DNA of 35,132 nt from Gammaproteobacteria bacterium (GCA_024280395.1 JAJRQG010000045.1:1-35132), one strand, 5' to 3'; positions 17,463 through 25,648 are shown, counted from the stretch's first letter. Notes: generated from the sequence alone by a model not told the origin. Made by a program: numbers and translations.

Positions 17463-18476
17463 TTAAGAAAGATTTAAGGTCAAAAAATACCCTGCCGTTA
17501 CCAACCATACAAACAAAAACAAGGCCAATAACACAGGTCTTAAACCCGCTTGTTTAAATTTGGCTATATGGGTTTCCATGCCCAATGCAGTCATTGCCAT
17601 AGTCAGTAAGAAGGTATCAACGTGATTAATTTGATTGACCAAAGTGACAGGTAAAAGGTGTAAGGAGTGAAAACCTGCTACCGCTATAAATAGGATGGCA
17701 AACCATGGGATGACCAGTTTTTTTGCTCCTTTTGAGGAGTGATTGCCTAATTTGCTTAAAAATAGTCCTAAAATCAATAACATGGGTGCAATCATCATGA
17801 CTCTGATCATTTTTACAATAATCGCAGTGTCACTAGAAATGGCATCAACGGCCCCACCTGCAGCAACAACTTGAGCCACTTCGTGTACACTTGAGCCGAC
17901 ATATAAGCCAAACTGAGTTACATCCATGTCCAACAATCCCGCTTCATACATGATCGGATACAAAAACATGGAAATGGTGCCAAATAAGACAACAGTTCCT
18001 ACTGCTATGGCTGTTTTGTGCGGTTCTGACTTTAAGACTTCTTCGGTTGCCAGTACCGCTGCAGCCCCACAAACAGCACTGCCTGAAGCTACCAAAATTG
18101 CGGTATCTCGATCAAGTTTCAATAATTTTATTCCAATAACAATGCCTAAAATCATAGTAGTGGACAACATAATTGTTGAAATCAAAAGGCCTTCAATACC
18201 AACAGAAGCAATCTGTTGAAAGGTAATGCGGAATCCATAAAAAACAATGGCAATGCGCAATAAAGTTTTGGCGGAAAATAAGATTCCAGGCAACCAGGCT
18301 GTTGGAATTTTATTGCGGACGGTATTGGCAAAAATTATGCCCAAAACAATGCCAATAACCAGTGGGCTGATTGCCAAAGATCTAACCTGAGGGATTTGAG
18401 CAATAACAGTTGCGATGGTAGCAAATAGTGCAACTGTAAGAATGCCGTAGATTTTATTGCTTGTAAATATGTTCAT
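17463..18476 (-). CDS. YeiH/UPF0324-family membrane transporter
   Basis: A 337-residue integral membrane protein with about ten hydrophobic segments. It carries family signatures such as SPLVIGIVLGIIFANT, LLRIAIVFYGFRITFQQI, LVASGSAVCGAAAVLATEEV and YVGSSVHEVAQVVAAGG. Members are annotated as putative sulfate or other anion exporters, with limited experimental support. Its place near methionine and sulfur-uptake genes fits a sulfur-compound role, but that is inference. It is co-oriented with serA, with a palindromic repeat in the 126-base gap between them, so read-through from serA is possible. Confidence 0.9.
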   Translation of the reverse strand: MNIFTSNKIYGILTVALFATIATVIAQIPQVRSLAISPLVIGIVLGIIFANTVRNKIPTAWLPGILFSAKTLLRIAIVFYGFRITFQQIASVGIEGLLISTIMLSTTMILGIVIGIKLLKLDRDTAILVASGSAVCGAAAVLATEEVLKSEPHKTAIAVGTVVLFGTISMFLYPIMYEAGLLDMDVTQFGLYVGSSVHEVAQVVAAGGAVDAISSDTAIIVKMIRVMMIAPMLLILGLFLSKLGNHSSKGAKKLVIPWFAILFIAVAGFHSLHLLPVTLVNQINHVDTFLLTMAMTALGMETHIAKFKQAGLRPVLLALFLFVWLVTAGYFLTLNLS

Positions 18477-18492
18477 TGGTTCGGGTACCGTC

Positions 18493-18556
18493 CGTCATTC
18501 TCGAGAAGGTGTGAATCCAGTTTTTTTATTAGATTCCCGCCTTCGCGGGAATGACG
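18493..18556. repeat. Dispersed palindromic repeat, copy 2
   Basis: Same unit as 10230-10296. The right arm (18531-18556) is intact; the left arm (18493-18519) differs from its complement at about five positions, so this copy is older or decaying. It lies between serA and the yeiH-like gene, again 3' of one minus-strand gene and 5' of another. Confidence 0.9.
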
Positions 18557-18602
18557 AAAAATTTGTGAGTATCTCAAAGCTTGGGAATGACAATGAAGTG
18601 CA

Positions 18603-19841
18603 TCAACCACCATGCAAAACACGTACTCTTAATGTACCGTCAATTGATTTTAACTCATTTTTCAACTCATCTACTTCAGTACAATCCACGTCCATTATCA
18701 CATAACCAATTTCACCTTCGGTTTGTAAATGTAACGCAGTAATATTCATACCATGTTTACTAAAGACGTGATTGACTTTCTCTAGCATACCCGGTTTGTT
18801 TTGATGAATATGCATAACTCGGGTTTGCTTTTCGCCAATTTCTGGTAATGAGACCTGTGGAAAATTAACTGCTGATGAAGTGCTGCCGTTATTAGAATAC
18901 TTGATTAATTTTTGACTAACCTCTTTGGCAATGTTGACTTGTGCTTCCAATGTACTGCCACCAATATGTGGTGTGATAATAACTTGGTCGAATTTAATCA
19001 GCTCTGATATAAAAGGGTCTTTGTTGCTGCTGGGTTCTTCAGGGAATACATCGAGAGCAGCGCCTTTGATATGTTCATTGTCCAATTGTTCGATTAAGTC
19101 TTCGATATTAACCACGTCACCTCGTGCTGCATTGATCAGCAAGCTTCCTGGCTTCATCTGTTGTAATTGTGCTTTACCAATCATGTTTTTGGTTTGGGGA
19201 GTTGACGGTACATGTAAACTTAATACATCGACTTTAGCCAATAACTCATTCAAAGTCTCCATGTGTTTGGCATTGCCCATCGGTAATTTGTTTTCAATGT
19301 CATAGAAGTATACTTTCATGCCCAATGATTCAGCGATAACACTCAGTTGTGATCCAATATGACCAAATCCAACAATACCCAATTTTTTACCACGAATCTC
19401 AAATGAACCATCAGCTGATTTGATCCATTGTCCGCGATGTGCAGCAGCATTCTTCTGTGGGATTCCACGCATAAGAAATATAATTTCAGCCAATACCAAC
19501 TCAGCGACTGATCGTGTGTTTGAAAAAGGGGCGTTAAAGACAGGAATGCCGTGATTTCGGGCTTCCGTTAAATTAACTTGGTTGGTTCCAATGCAGAAAG
19601 TACCAATCGCCATGAGTTTTTTACATGACTTTATGATGTCTTGGTTAACGTGCGTACGAGAACGAATACCAAGAATATGTGCATCAGACAACAACTCTTT
19701 TAGCGCAACAGAATCTGGAGTGCCTTTAAAGTAATGTATGTTGTTGTAACCGTCTTTTCGAAAGGCTTCTTCTGCTAAAGGGTGAACACCCTCTAATAAA
19801 ACCACCTTTATTTTCTCTTTACTTAATGACAGCTTGCTCAT
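18603..19841 (-). CDS. serA: D-3-phosphoglycerate dehydrogenase
   Basis: A 412-residue enzyme that oxidises 3-phosphoglycerate to 3-phosphohydroxypyruvate, the first step of serine synthesis. It has ILGIRSRTHV, the substrate loop CIGTNQVNL, the NAD-binding GFGHIGSQLSVIAESLGM, NAARGDVVNIEDL, ALDVFPEEP and ITPHIGGST with catalytic His. A C-terminal ACT domain (VMHIHQNKPGMLEKVNHVF) indicates serine feedback. The layout and length match E. coli SerA (410 residues). ATG 19841 has AGGA 6 bases upstream. It is divergent from the D-2-hydroxyglutarate dehydrogenase-like gene; E. coli-type SerA can reduce 2-oxoglutarate to D-2-hydroxyglutarate, which that neighbour would recycle. Confidence 0.97.
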   Translation of the reverse strand: MSKLSLSKEKIKVVLLEGVHPLAEEAFRKDGYNNIHYFKGTPDSVALKELLSDAHILGIRSRTHVNQDIIKSCKKLMAIGTFCIGTNQVNLTEARNHGIPVFNAPFSNTRSVAELVLAEIIFLMRGIPQKNAAAHRGQWIKSADGSFEIRGKKLGIVGFGHIGSQLSVIAESLGMKVYFYDIENKLPMGNAKHMETLNELLAKVDVLSLHVPSTPQTKNMIGKAQLQQMKPGSLLINAARGDVVNIEDLIEQLDNEHIKGAALDVFPEEPSSNKDPFISELIKFDQVIITPHIGGSTLEAQVNIAKEVSQKLIKYSNNGSTSSAVNFPQVSLPEIGEKQTRVMHIHQNKPGMLEKVNHVFSKHGMNITALHLQTEGEIGYVIMDVDCTEVDELKNELKSIDGTLRVRVLHGG

Positions 19842-19898
19842 AATCCTATGTTATCCTATATAATTGGCAACTTTAAAAAGACATATTGTAAACCGCTG

Positions 19899-21275
19899 AT
19901 GGATAAACTTGAAATAATTAATCAATTTAAATTAGAAATTGCTAATATAAGCTATTCTACAGATGCCGATGACCTACAGGTCTATGGACAGGATTGGACA
20001 CGGTTCAATCAAGTTAATGCTGCCGCAGTGCTGTTTCCCAAATCGGTTGAAGAAGTTCAGGCCATTGTCAAATTGGCGAATAAATTGAATTTTAAAATCG
20101 TTCCATCCGGTGGTAGAACGGGCTACAGTGGTGGCGCTGTGGCATGCAAAGGAGAGTTTGTTTTGTCATTGAAAAAAATGCGAAGTATCTTAGAATTCAA
20201 TGCCGATGATTCGCAGGTAACAGTACAAGCCGGTGTGATTACTGAACAGTTACACAACTTTGCCGAAGAAAAAGGCTTGTTTTATCCCGTTGATTTTGCC
20301 TCCAGTGGCTCCAGCCAAATCGGCGGTAATATTGCCACCAATGCAGGTGGAATACGGGTTTTGCGTTATGGCATGACACGCGATTATGTGGCGGGCTTGA
20401 AAGTGGTCACGGCAACTGGCGAAATTTTAGAGTTAAATCAAGGCTTAATCAAAAATGCAACGGGTTATGATTTGCGTCATTTAATGATTGGTTCTGAAGG
20501 AACACTCGGTATTATTGTTGAAGCCACCATGCAATTGATCAAACCGCCAACGGAACAATCGGTGATGTTGTTAGCATTGGACTCTTTGGATTCTGTAATG
20601 CGGGTATTTTCTCTGGCCAAGAAAGAATTAACCCTATCGGCCTATGAATTCTTTACTGATATTGCCCTAAAACATGTCTGTGGACACCGCAATTTAGATA
20701 ATCCTTTTGAGGATTCGGCCCCTTGCTATGTATTGTGTGAATTTGACGAAGACGAAGACGCCGTGATGCAAGTATTTGAACAAGGCATGGAAAATGGCGA
20801 TATTCTAGATGGCTTGATTTCACAATCGCGTGAACAAGCCAAGCAATTTTGGCAATACCGCGAAGGTATTAGTGAATCCATAGCCCATTTTTCACCCTAT
20901 AAAAATGACATTGCCGTAAAAGTATCACTGGTTCCAGAATTTATGAATCAATTGGATGCTTTGGTTAAAGAACACTATCCACAGTTCGAACTGGTCTGGT
21001 TCGGTCATATCGGCGATGGCAATCTACACCTGAATATCATCAAGCCTGAAGACATGAGTATCGCTGATTTTCAAACCGAATGTGAAAACGTCAATAAACA
21101 TGTCTATGGTTTAATCCAACAAATGCACGGCAGTATTTCCGCTGAACATGGCGTTGGATTGATTAAAAAACCTTATTTGGGGTATTCAAGAAGCCAATTT
21201 GAAATTGAATTGTTAAAAGGCATCAAAAAAGTCTTTGATCCTAATAATATTTTAAATCCAGGGAAGTTGGTTTAA
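19899..21275 (+). CDS. FAD-linked D-2-hydroxyacid dehydrogenase, probably D-2-hydroxyglutarate dehydrogenase
   Basis: About 458 residues. The N-terminal FAD-binding (PCMH-type) domain contains IVPSGGRTGYSGGAV, SQIGGNIATNAGGIRVLRYG and IGSEGTLGIIVEATMQLI. The C-terminal FAD-oxidase domain contains WFGHIGDGNLHLNI with metal-site His residues and SAEHGVGLIKKPYLG. The family includes D-2-hydroxyglutarate, D-lactate and glycolate dehydrogenases. The divergent serA gene favours D-2-hydroxyglutarate, giving 2-oxoglutarate and electrons to an acceptor such as ETF or quinone. ATG 19899 is preferred because it leaves 57 bases for divergent promoters. An upstream in-frame ATG at 19848 would leave only 6 bases and add an unlike-family extension. 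Confidence 0.92.
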   Translation: MDKLEIINQFKLEIANISYSTDADDLQVYGQDWTRFNQVNAAAVLFPKSVEEVQAIVKLANKLNFKIVPSGGRTGYSGGAVACKGEFVLSLKKMRSILEFNADDSQVTVQAGVITEQLHNFAEEKGLFYPVDFASSGSSQIGGNIATNAGGIRVLRYGMTRDYVAGLKVVTATGEILELNQGLIKNATGYDLRHLMIGSEGTLGIIVEATMQLIKPPTEQSVMLLALDSLDSVMRVFSLAKKELTLSAYEFFTDIALKHVCGHRNLDNPFEDSAPCYVLCEFDEDEDAVMQVFEQGMENGDILDGLISQSREQAKQFWQYREGISESIAHFSPYKNDIAVKVSLVPEFMNQLDALVKEHYPQFELVWFGHIGDGNLHLNIIKPEDMSIADFQTECENVNKHVYGLIQQMHGSISAEHGVGLIKKPYLGYSRSQFEIELLKGIKKVFDPNNILNPGKLV

Positions 21276-21320
21276 ACTGTGTTATAGTTATTACTCCACT
21301 TAATCCATGCGAGGTAAAAT

Positions 21321-21851
21321 ATGAAATGGTTGTTTGCGATTCTATTTGTCTTTCTGTTTGGTTTATCTAAAGCTGGGAATAATCCAAATTTTTTCATATT
21401 ACCTGAAAATCCCTTTCAAGACCAAAGTATTACCATAGGTATATGGTTAGGGTATTCTACATGTGATGCCTTAATTGTAGAAGGAAATGGTATTTTAAAG
21501 AAAAACTTCATAGTGGAAGGAAATACCATAAAGCTTTTGGTGTATTCTGAAAATTTATCATTCTGTCCGCCAATAGTACCGATTCCTACAATACAGTATT
21601 CTTTTGGAAGCTTGGGCTTTCCTGCAGGAGATTATACACTTGAATTATATATTCTTAACGAAGGGACCCCTTTTCCATTGCCTTCGAATTTCGTTTTGAA
21701 CCTCGTAGACTCTTTACAGTTCCAAATTTTGGCGCCTATTATTATCCCTTCAACTACAAAGTTAAGTTTGTTAATAAGTGTTTTTTTGTTATTGATTGTT
21801 GGATATAAAAAAATTCAGCATCATGCGCCTATGGGAGAAAAAGTTAATTAA
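21321..21851 (+). CDS. Exported protein with C-terminal sorting-like tail
   Basis: A 176-residue protein with an N-terminal signal peptide (MKWLFAILFVFLFGLSKAG). The mature region of about 120 residues is beta-rich. The end has a tripartite pattern: IIPSTTK, then a hydrophobic helix LSLLISVFLLLIVG, then basic YKKIQ. This resembles IPTL- or PEP-CTERM-type sorting tails, although the usual Trp-Gly after the motif is missing, so a plain membrane anchor is equally possible. Two Cys are in the mature part (STCDA and SFCPP). GAGGTAAA before the ATG serves as ribosome binding site. It converges with the YeeE/YedE pair, overlapping by 8 bases. No function could be assigned. Confidence 0.75.
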   Translation: MKWLFAILFVFLFGLSKAGNNPNFFILPENPFQDQSITIGIWLGYSTCDALIVEGNGILKKNFIVEGNTIKLLVYSENLSFCPPIVPIPTIQYSFGSLGFPAGDYTLELYILNEGTPFPLPSNFVLNLVDSLQFQILAPIIIPSTTKLSLLISVFLLLIVGYKKIQHHAPMGEKVN

Positions 21852-22257
21852 ACCTAAACAACCGAATTAAGCCAATCGCCAACACCATAGGAATCACAAA
21901 TACCAAAAATTCAATGGGATTGATATACGCCACACCAATCACAGGAGCAGGGCAGTAGCCTGAAATTCCCCAGCCGATGCCGAACAATGCTGCACCAATA
22001 ATCAAAGGTTTATCTATGGTTCTTCTTTCGTGCAAATGGTATTCTTTAGCAAAAGCTGGTTTTTTGATTTTAAAGACAAGTTTGTAGCCTAACAAGGTCG
22101 TTAATAAAGCAGAGGCGAATACCCACAATAACATTGGGTTGAAATCACCGAATAGATCAAAGAAATCTAAAACAACTTGTGGATCGGTCATTTTTGAAAA
22201 GCTTAAACCTAACCCGAATAAAACGCCAAACAACAATCCAAATAAATTCTTTTTCAT
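21844..22257 (-). CDS. YeeE/YedE-family half transporter, second subunit (DUF6691-like)
   Basis: A 137-residue membrane protein with four hydrophobic segments. It starts MKKNLFGLLFGVLFGLGLSF and carries the family signature ALFGIGWGISGYCPAPVIG, whose Cys is expected to line the path in thiosulfate-type YeeE/YedE channels. It is the partner of the preceding 141-residue protein; together they equal one full-length YeeE/YedE, as in PmpA/PmpB-like pairs. ATG 22257 overlaps the upstream stop as ATGA. An in-frame TTG at 22272 is less likely. It would import a reduced sulfur species (thiosulfate or a related compound; the exact substrate is inference). SAM-riboswitch control through the operon leader is expected. 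Confidence 0.9.
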   Translation of the reverse strand: MKKNLFGLLFGVLFGLGLSFSKMTDPQVVLDFFDLFGDFNPMLLWVFASALLTTLLGYKLVFKIKKPAFAKEYHLHERRTIDKPLIIGAALFGIGWGISGYCPAPVIGVAYINPIEFLVFVIPMVLAIGLIRLFRFN

Positions 22258-22679
22258 GGCGCTATCCCCCAAAGGGTATGAAACACATAACGGGTGATTA
22301 ATGCCAATGCAAAGAAGACAAGGGTCGCAATCAATGAGCGTTTAGAAAAGCGACTCAATCCACAAATGCCATGACCACTTGTACAGCCATTGCCTAAAGC
22401 AACGCCCAATCCAACCAATACACCCGAAAATGCCAATAATCCCAATGGAAATCCTTGGCGTTCTGCAATGTGCCCTGGGTTAAAGTAATGAAACAGGCTG
22501 GTGGTTGCCAGCAAGCCAATTAAAAACAGGATGCGCCAACTTTTTTCATTCGACCAAAAAGCGGCTTGAAGAATTCCACTCACACCGGCTATTCTTCCCA
22601 AAGTATACATCAGCCCAATAGCACTGATACCGATTAATGAGCCACCAATGACCCCGAAATATACATCGTTTATATTCAT
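22254..22679 (-). CDS. YeeE/YedE-family half transporter, first subunit
   Basis: A 141-residue membrane protein with four hydrophobic segments and the hallmark GNGCTSGHGICGLSRFSKRS near residues 96-115, containing the conserved Cys pair seen in sulfur-transporting YeeE/YedE proteins. GAGGAAAAAG lies just before ATG 22679. A perfect 8-bp hairpin (22691-22709) sits immediately 5' of it. It is the first gene after the SAM-I-type riboswitch at 22847-22962 and is translationally coupled to the second half transporter. Repression when SAM is plentiful would make sense for uptake of sulfur for methionine synthesis. Confidence 0.92.
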   Translation of the reverse strand: MNINDVYFGVIGGSLIGISAIGLMYTLGRIAGVSGILQAAFWSNEKSWRILFLIGLLATTSLFHYFNPGHIAERQGFPLGLLAFSGVLVGLGVALGNGCTSGHGICGLSRFSKRSLIATLVFFALALITRYVFHTLWGIAP

Positions 22680-22690
22680 CTTTTTCCTCG

Positions 22691-22709
22691 AATCACGAAT
22701 GTCGTGATT
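22691..22709 (-). promoter_or_regulatory. Perfect 8-bp hairpin at the YeeE/YedE ribosome binding site
   Basis: AATCACGA and TCGTGATT flank a 3-base loop. On the minus strand it ends only two bases before GAGGAAAAAG, the ribosome binding site of the gene at 22679. It has no U-tract, so a terminator is unlikely; it may affect ribosome access or be a protein-binding palindrome. Confidence 0.45.
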
Positions 22710-22720
22710 GTAATAGTATT

Positions 22721-22759
22721 AAAAAAGTAATGAGAGCTTCGCATGGTTGTGCATAGCTC
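22721..22759 (-). terminator. Possible intrinsic terminator in the riboswitch expression platform
   Basis: On the minus strand GAGCT (22759-22755) can pair with AGCTC (22738-22734), followed after 7 bases by a run of six T (22726-22721). The stem is short and the gap to the T-run is unusual. An upstream segment (CACTT pairing with AAGTG across 22760-22785) overlaps it and could be an antiterminator. The assignment is weak. Confidence 0.3.
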
Positions 22760-22846
22760 ACTTATAATAACGAAGTGAAGATAAGTTGATTAGGACAGTG
22801 TAAAAGATTAATAATGTGTTAATAACTTTGTACAATATCTGATTTG

Positions 22847-22962
22847 ATTTATATTCACCTAAATTATTCATTTAAGTTCAGGAATTGGCACTACTAAAAC
22901 TTGAAAAGTGTTTAGCTTGCCTGAGGGTCATCGAGCCTGTCTCTTGCCTCATCTTTATAAAG
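22847..22962 (-). promoter_or_regulatory. SAM-I-type riboswitch upstream of YeeE/YedE pair
   Basis: Reading the minus strand, this repeats the metX leader. P1 TTTATA (in plus 22956-22962) pairs with TATAAA (plus 22847-22853). The core AGACAGGCTCGATGACCCTC is identical, and GGCAAG follows. The P3 arm differs in sequence, then GTGCCAATTCCTGAAC and AGGTGAA lead to the P1 closing strand. Identical core with diverged loops is what a second functional riboswitch, rather than a recent duplication, would show. Genes downstream on this strand are the half-size YeeE/YedE transporters at 22679. The plus-strand yqhD frame can be extended through this region, but that extension is antisense to the riboswitch. 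Confidence 0.88.
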
Positions 22963-22995
22963 TTGCAGTTGTGAAAAAAGCTCAACCACAAGTTC

Positions 22996-23023
22996 ATGAT
23001 ACTGTATTAGAGGGCAATGGCAA
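22996..23023 (-). promoter_or_regulatory. Candidate promoter for the YeeE/YedE riboswitch transcript
   Basis: On the minus strand TTGCCA (plus 23018-23023) and TATCAT (plus 22996-23001) are 16 bases apart. A start near 22989 would leave about 27 nt before the riboswitch. It lies in the gap between the riboswitch and yqhD. Confidence 0.4.
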
Positions 23024-23099
23024 GCTTATATTGCAAATAATTTTACTCTGTGTTATTTTTCAGTTCTTATTGAAAATTTTAACTGCAGAAAAGCCCATG

Positions 23100-24254
23100 A
23101 TGAACTTTACCTTTTATAACCCTACACGTATTCACTTCGGCGAAGGCCAAATCGCTAAAATTTCCAAAGAAATTCCAAAAGATGCCAAAGTATTAATGAT
23201 TTACGGAGGAGGTTCAATTAAATCCAATGGCATTTATGAGCAGGTTAAAGAGGCATTGAGTCATCATGAATGGTCTGAGTTCTCTGGCATTGAACCCAAT
23301 CCAAAATACAACACAGCAATGCAAGCCATAGAAATTATCAAAGAGAAAAACATCGACTATCTCTTGGCTGTGGGTGGTGGTTCGGTTATTGATGCGGTTA
23401 AGTTTATTGCTGCAGCTGCTTTGTTTAAGGGCGATGATCCTTGGGACATGTTGGCCAAGCAAACCAAGGTGGAACAAGCCATTGATTTTGGTGTGGTATT
23501 AACCTTGCCAGCTACTGGTTCAGAAAGCAATTCAGGCAGTGTAATGACTCGAGATGGCAATAAATTATTTTTTGGTTCGCCATTGGTCTATCCTACATTT
23601 GCCATCCTTGATCCTTCGGTTACATTGTCCTTGTCAGATAGACAAATCAGCAATGGTGTGATTGATGCCTTTGTACATACGGTTGAACAGTATTTAACCT
23701 ATCCTGTCAATGCCAAAATCCAAGACCGATTTGCAGAAGGCATTTTACAAACCTTAGTTGAAGATGGCCCATTGGCATTGGATGATGATACAAAGGACAA
23801 TATAGAAGTAAGGGCAAACCTCATGTGGTCGGCAACCATGGCATTAAACGGCTTGATTGGACTTGGTGTTCCCCAAGATTGGGCAACCCACATGATTGGC
23901 CATGAGCTCACTGCTTTACACGGCATTGACCATGCCCGAACACTCTCGATTGTTTATCCAGCAGTATTAAAGATGTGTAAAACTGCCAAGCGCGAAAAAT
24001 TGATTCAATACGGCAAGCGTGTGTGGAATTTAACCAATCAAGATGAACAAGAATTAATCAACCAAGCGATTGCCAAAACAGAAGAATATTTCCGAACCAT
24101 GCAAGTCCCAACCCGTTTATCCGATGTGGATTTAACCAACAGTGATATTGATCCTGTTTTGTCCAAGTTAAAGCAACACCGCATGGTTATGCTGGGTGAA
24201 CACCAAGACATAGATTTGGATAAAAGTAGAGAGATTTTAACAATGGCTTTGTGA
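23100..24254 (+). CDS. yqhD: NADPH-dependent alcohol/aldehyde reductase, YqhD-like
   Basis: About 384 residues; iron-type alcohol dehydrogenase fold. It matches E. coli YqhD along its whole length: NFTFYNPTRIHFGEGQIAKI, YGGGSIKSNGIY, FSGIEPNPKYNTAM, LLAVGGGSVIDAVKFIAAA, LTLPATGSESNSGSVMTRD, and the metal-site region DAFVHTVEQY with GHELTALHGIDHARTL. The enzyme reduces toxic aldehydes using NADPH. The start is ATG 23100 (or 23097 immediately before). The upstream in-frame ATG at 22908 is rejected because that extension has no YqhD counterpart and runs antisense through the SAM riboswitch. No clear Shine-Dalgarno is seen. Confidence 0.95.
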   Translation: MNFTFYNPTRIHFGEGQIAKISKEIPKDAKVLMIYGGGSIKSNGIYEQVKEALSHHEWSEFSGIEPNPKYNTAMQAIEIIKEKNIDYLLAVGGGSVIDAVKFIAAAALFKGDDPWDMLAKQTKVEQAIDFGVVLTLPATGSESNSGSVMTRDGNKLFFGSPLVYPTFAILDPSVTLSLSDRQISNGVIDAFVHTVEQYLTYPVNAKIQDRFAEGILQTLVEDGPLALDDDTKDNIEVRANLMWSATMALNGLIGLGVPQDWATHMIGHELTALHGIDHARTLSIVYPAVLKMCKTAKREKLIQYGKRVWNLTNQDEQELINQAIAKTEEYFRTMQVPTRLSDVDLTNSDIDPVLSKLKQHRMVMLGEHQDIDLDKSREILTMAL

Positions 24255-24433
24255 GTAATGATTGCGCTAAAACACCTGTGTCGAGTTATGTGGTTTAATC
24301 ATGAATATTAATTCCATAAAAAATTGAGGTTTTATTCTAACTGAATTTTAATATTATTAAGCACTGTTTTTTTTGGTGTTAATTGTAATCTCGAAAACCG
24401 TACTTGTAGCGATATGTTAGTAGATTACAAAAA

Positions 24434-25648
24434 TCAGTAATTAATTTCTGAAAATATAGATGCATTAAATGGGCCATTAAAGCCAGGAAATACGCTACTT
24501 AAATCATTTGCACTCAATCTATTGATAAGAACATCGCTAAGAACAGTTCGGTAATCAGTTGTAATGGCCAAGTCGCCATCAGAAAGCTGGTTATTGGCCA
24601 GTCCTGGCCAGTCTGTAATCACTTGACCACCATTAACGCCCCCACCCATTAAAAACATACTACCTCCATGACCATGGTCGGTTCCTTGAGAGGCATTTTC
24701 TTGAACCCTGCGGCCAAATTCGGTCATTGTTACTACACTGACGTTTGCCATAGTATCGCCTAAATCGGTATAAAAAGCAGCAAGAGAATTCGCAAAATCT
24801 GCCGAAATTGCTGTCATTGCTTGGACTTCTTGATCGTGATGGTCCCAACCATGAATATCAACACACGCGACTTCAAGTCCAATACCGGCTTTAATTAATT
24901 GTGCCAGTTGTTGCATGTCAGATCCAAAAGAAGTATTGGGATATTCTGCCCCATTTTCTATAGGTATTGAGGCAGGATCGGAAATATCTAACTCCTCAAC
25001 TGCGGCAATTACTCCAGAACTGACATTGTCGATTGCTAAGTTTTGATTAAATAAACTTTGTATTGCTTGCTGCACAACATCTTCTTGCCCTTCTTTAGTA
25101 ACCAAGGAAAAACTTTCAATTGAATTCATGCCTATGGCCGGAGCAATCCCTTTTAGGGCCAATTGAACTTGGCCAAATCCCACTGCTTGGAAGGTTGATG
25201 CCTGTTCAGACAAGGTCTCTAAATACCTATTTAACCACCCATCAACTGTCGAATTTATCCCTGGAGTGCCCAATTCCATATAGTCTTGTGCAGTAAAATG
25301 TGAACGAGATGAATCAGGTGACCCAACGGCATGCACCATGGCTAGATCTCCATTATTGAAAATTGGCATTAAGGCAGACATATTTGGATTTAAGCCAAAA
25401 AAACCATCTAAATCAAGGGCTCCATTTTCCTGTCCTGGTTTAGGTACAGCAATGGTTGGCCGTTTATTGTAATAGTCATCATCGGCATAAGGCACAACCA
25501 TGTTAAGACCATCAGCAGCTCCACGCTGGTAAACACAGACCAACACGTCCTTGTTGTTTGTACCATGACTATTACCAAATACCAACTGAGGTTTAATAAG
25601 CGGGAGTGTTGCCAATCCTGATGCTATAAGAAATTCTCTGCGTTTCAT
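24434..25648 (-). CDS. DUF1501 protein with Tat signal
   Basis: A 404-residue protein. The N-terminus MKRREFLIASGLATLPL has a twin-arginine signal, so the protein is probably exported folded. Family features include CVYQRGAADGLNMVVPY, FGLNPNMSALMPIFNNGDLAMVHAVGS, SRSHFTAQDYMELG, DIHGWDHHDQ, TMTEFGRRVQENASQGTDHGHGG and TDYRTVLSDVL. This pattern is sulfatase/alkaline-phosphatase-like, but no reaction has been established for the family. It pairs with DUF1800 genes in many genomes; here the gap is 14 bases. GGGAGA before ATG 25648 is a strong ribosome binding site. It is the last gene of a four-gene export operon. Confidence 0.92.
   Translation of the reverse strand: MKRREFLIASGLATLPLIKPQLVFGNSHGTNNKDVLVCVYQRGAADGLNMVVPYADDDYYNKRPTIAVPKPGQENGALDLDGFFGLNPNMSALMPIFNNGDLAMVHAVGSPDSSRSHFTAQDYMELGTPGINSTVDGWLNRYLETLSEQASTFQAVGFGQVQLALKGIAPAIGMNSIESFSLVTKEGQEDVVQQAIQSLFNQNLAIDNVSSGVIAAVEELDISDPASIPIENGAEYPNTSFGSDMQQLAQLIKAGIGLEVACVDIHGWDHHDQEVQAMTAISADFANSLAAFYTDLGDTMANVSVVTMTEFGRRVQENASQGTDHGHGGSMFLMGGGVNGGQVITDWPGLANNQLSDGDLAITTDYRTVLSDVLINRLSANDLSSVFPGFNGPFNASIFSEINY

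Noticed and set aside
17314-17508. 64-residue minus-strand ORF
   Set aside because: It is mostly the MITE-like element plus the 3' end of the yeiH-like gene in another frame, with no family features.
22676-22744. 22-codon upstream ORF overlapping the first YeeE/YedE start as ATGA
   Set aside because: The overlap is suggestive of coupling, but there is no ribosome binding site and no Met or other codon bias; it was kept only as a note.
22908-23096. N-terminal extension of the alcohol dehydrogenase frame
   Set aside because: It lies antisense to a SAM-I-type riboswitch and has no counterpart in YqhD proteins, which begin at about MNFTFYNPTR.
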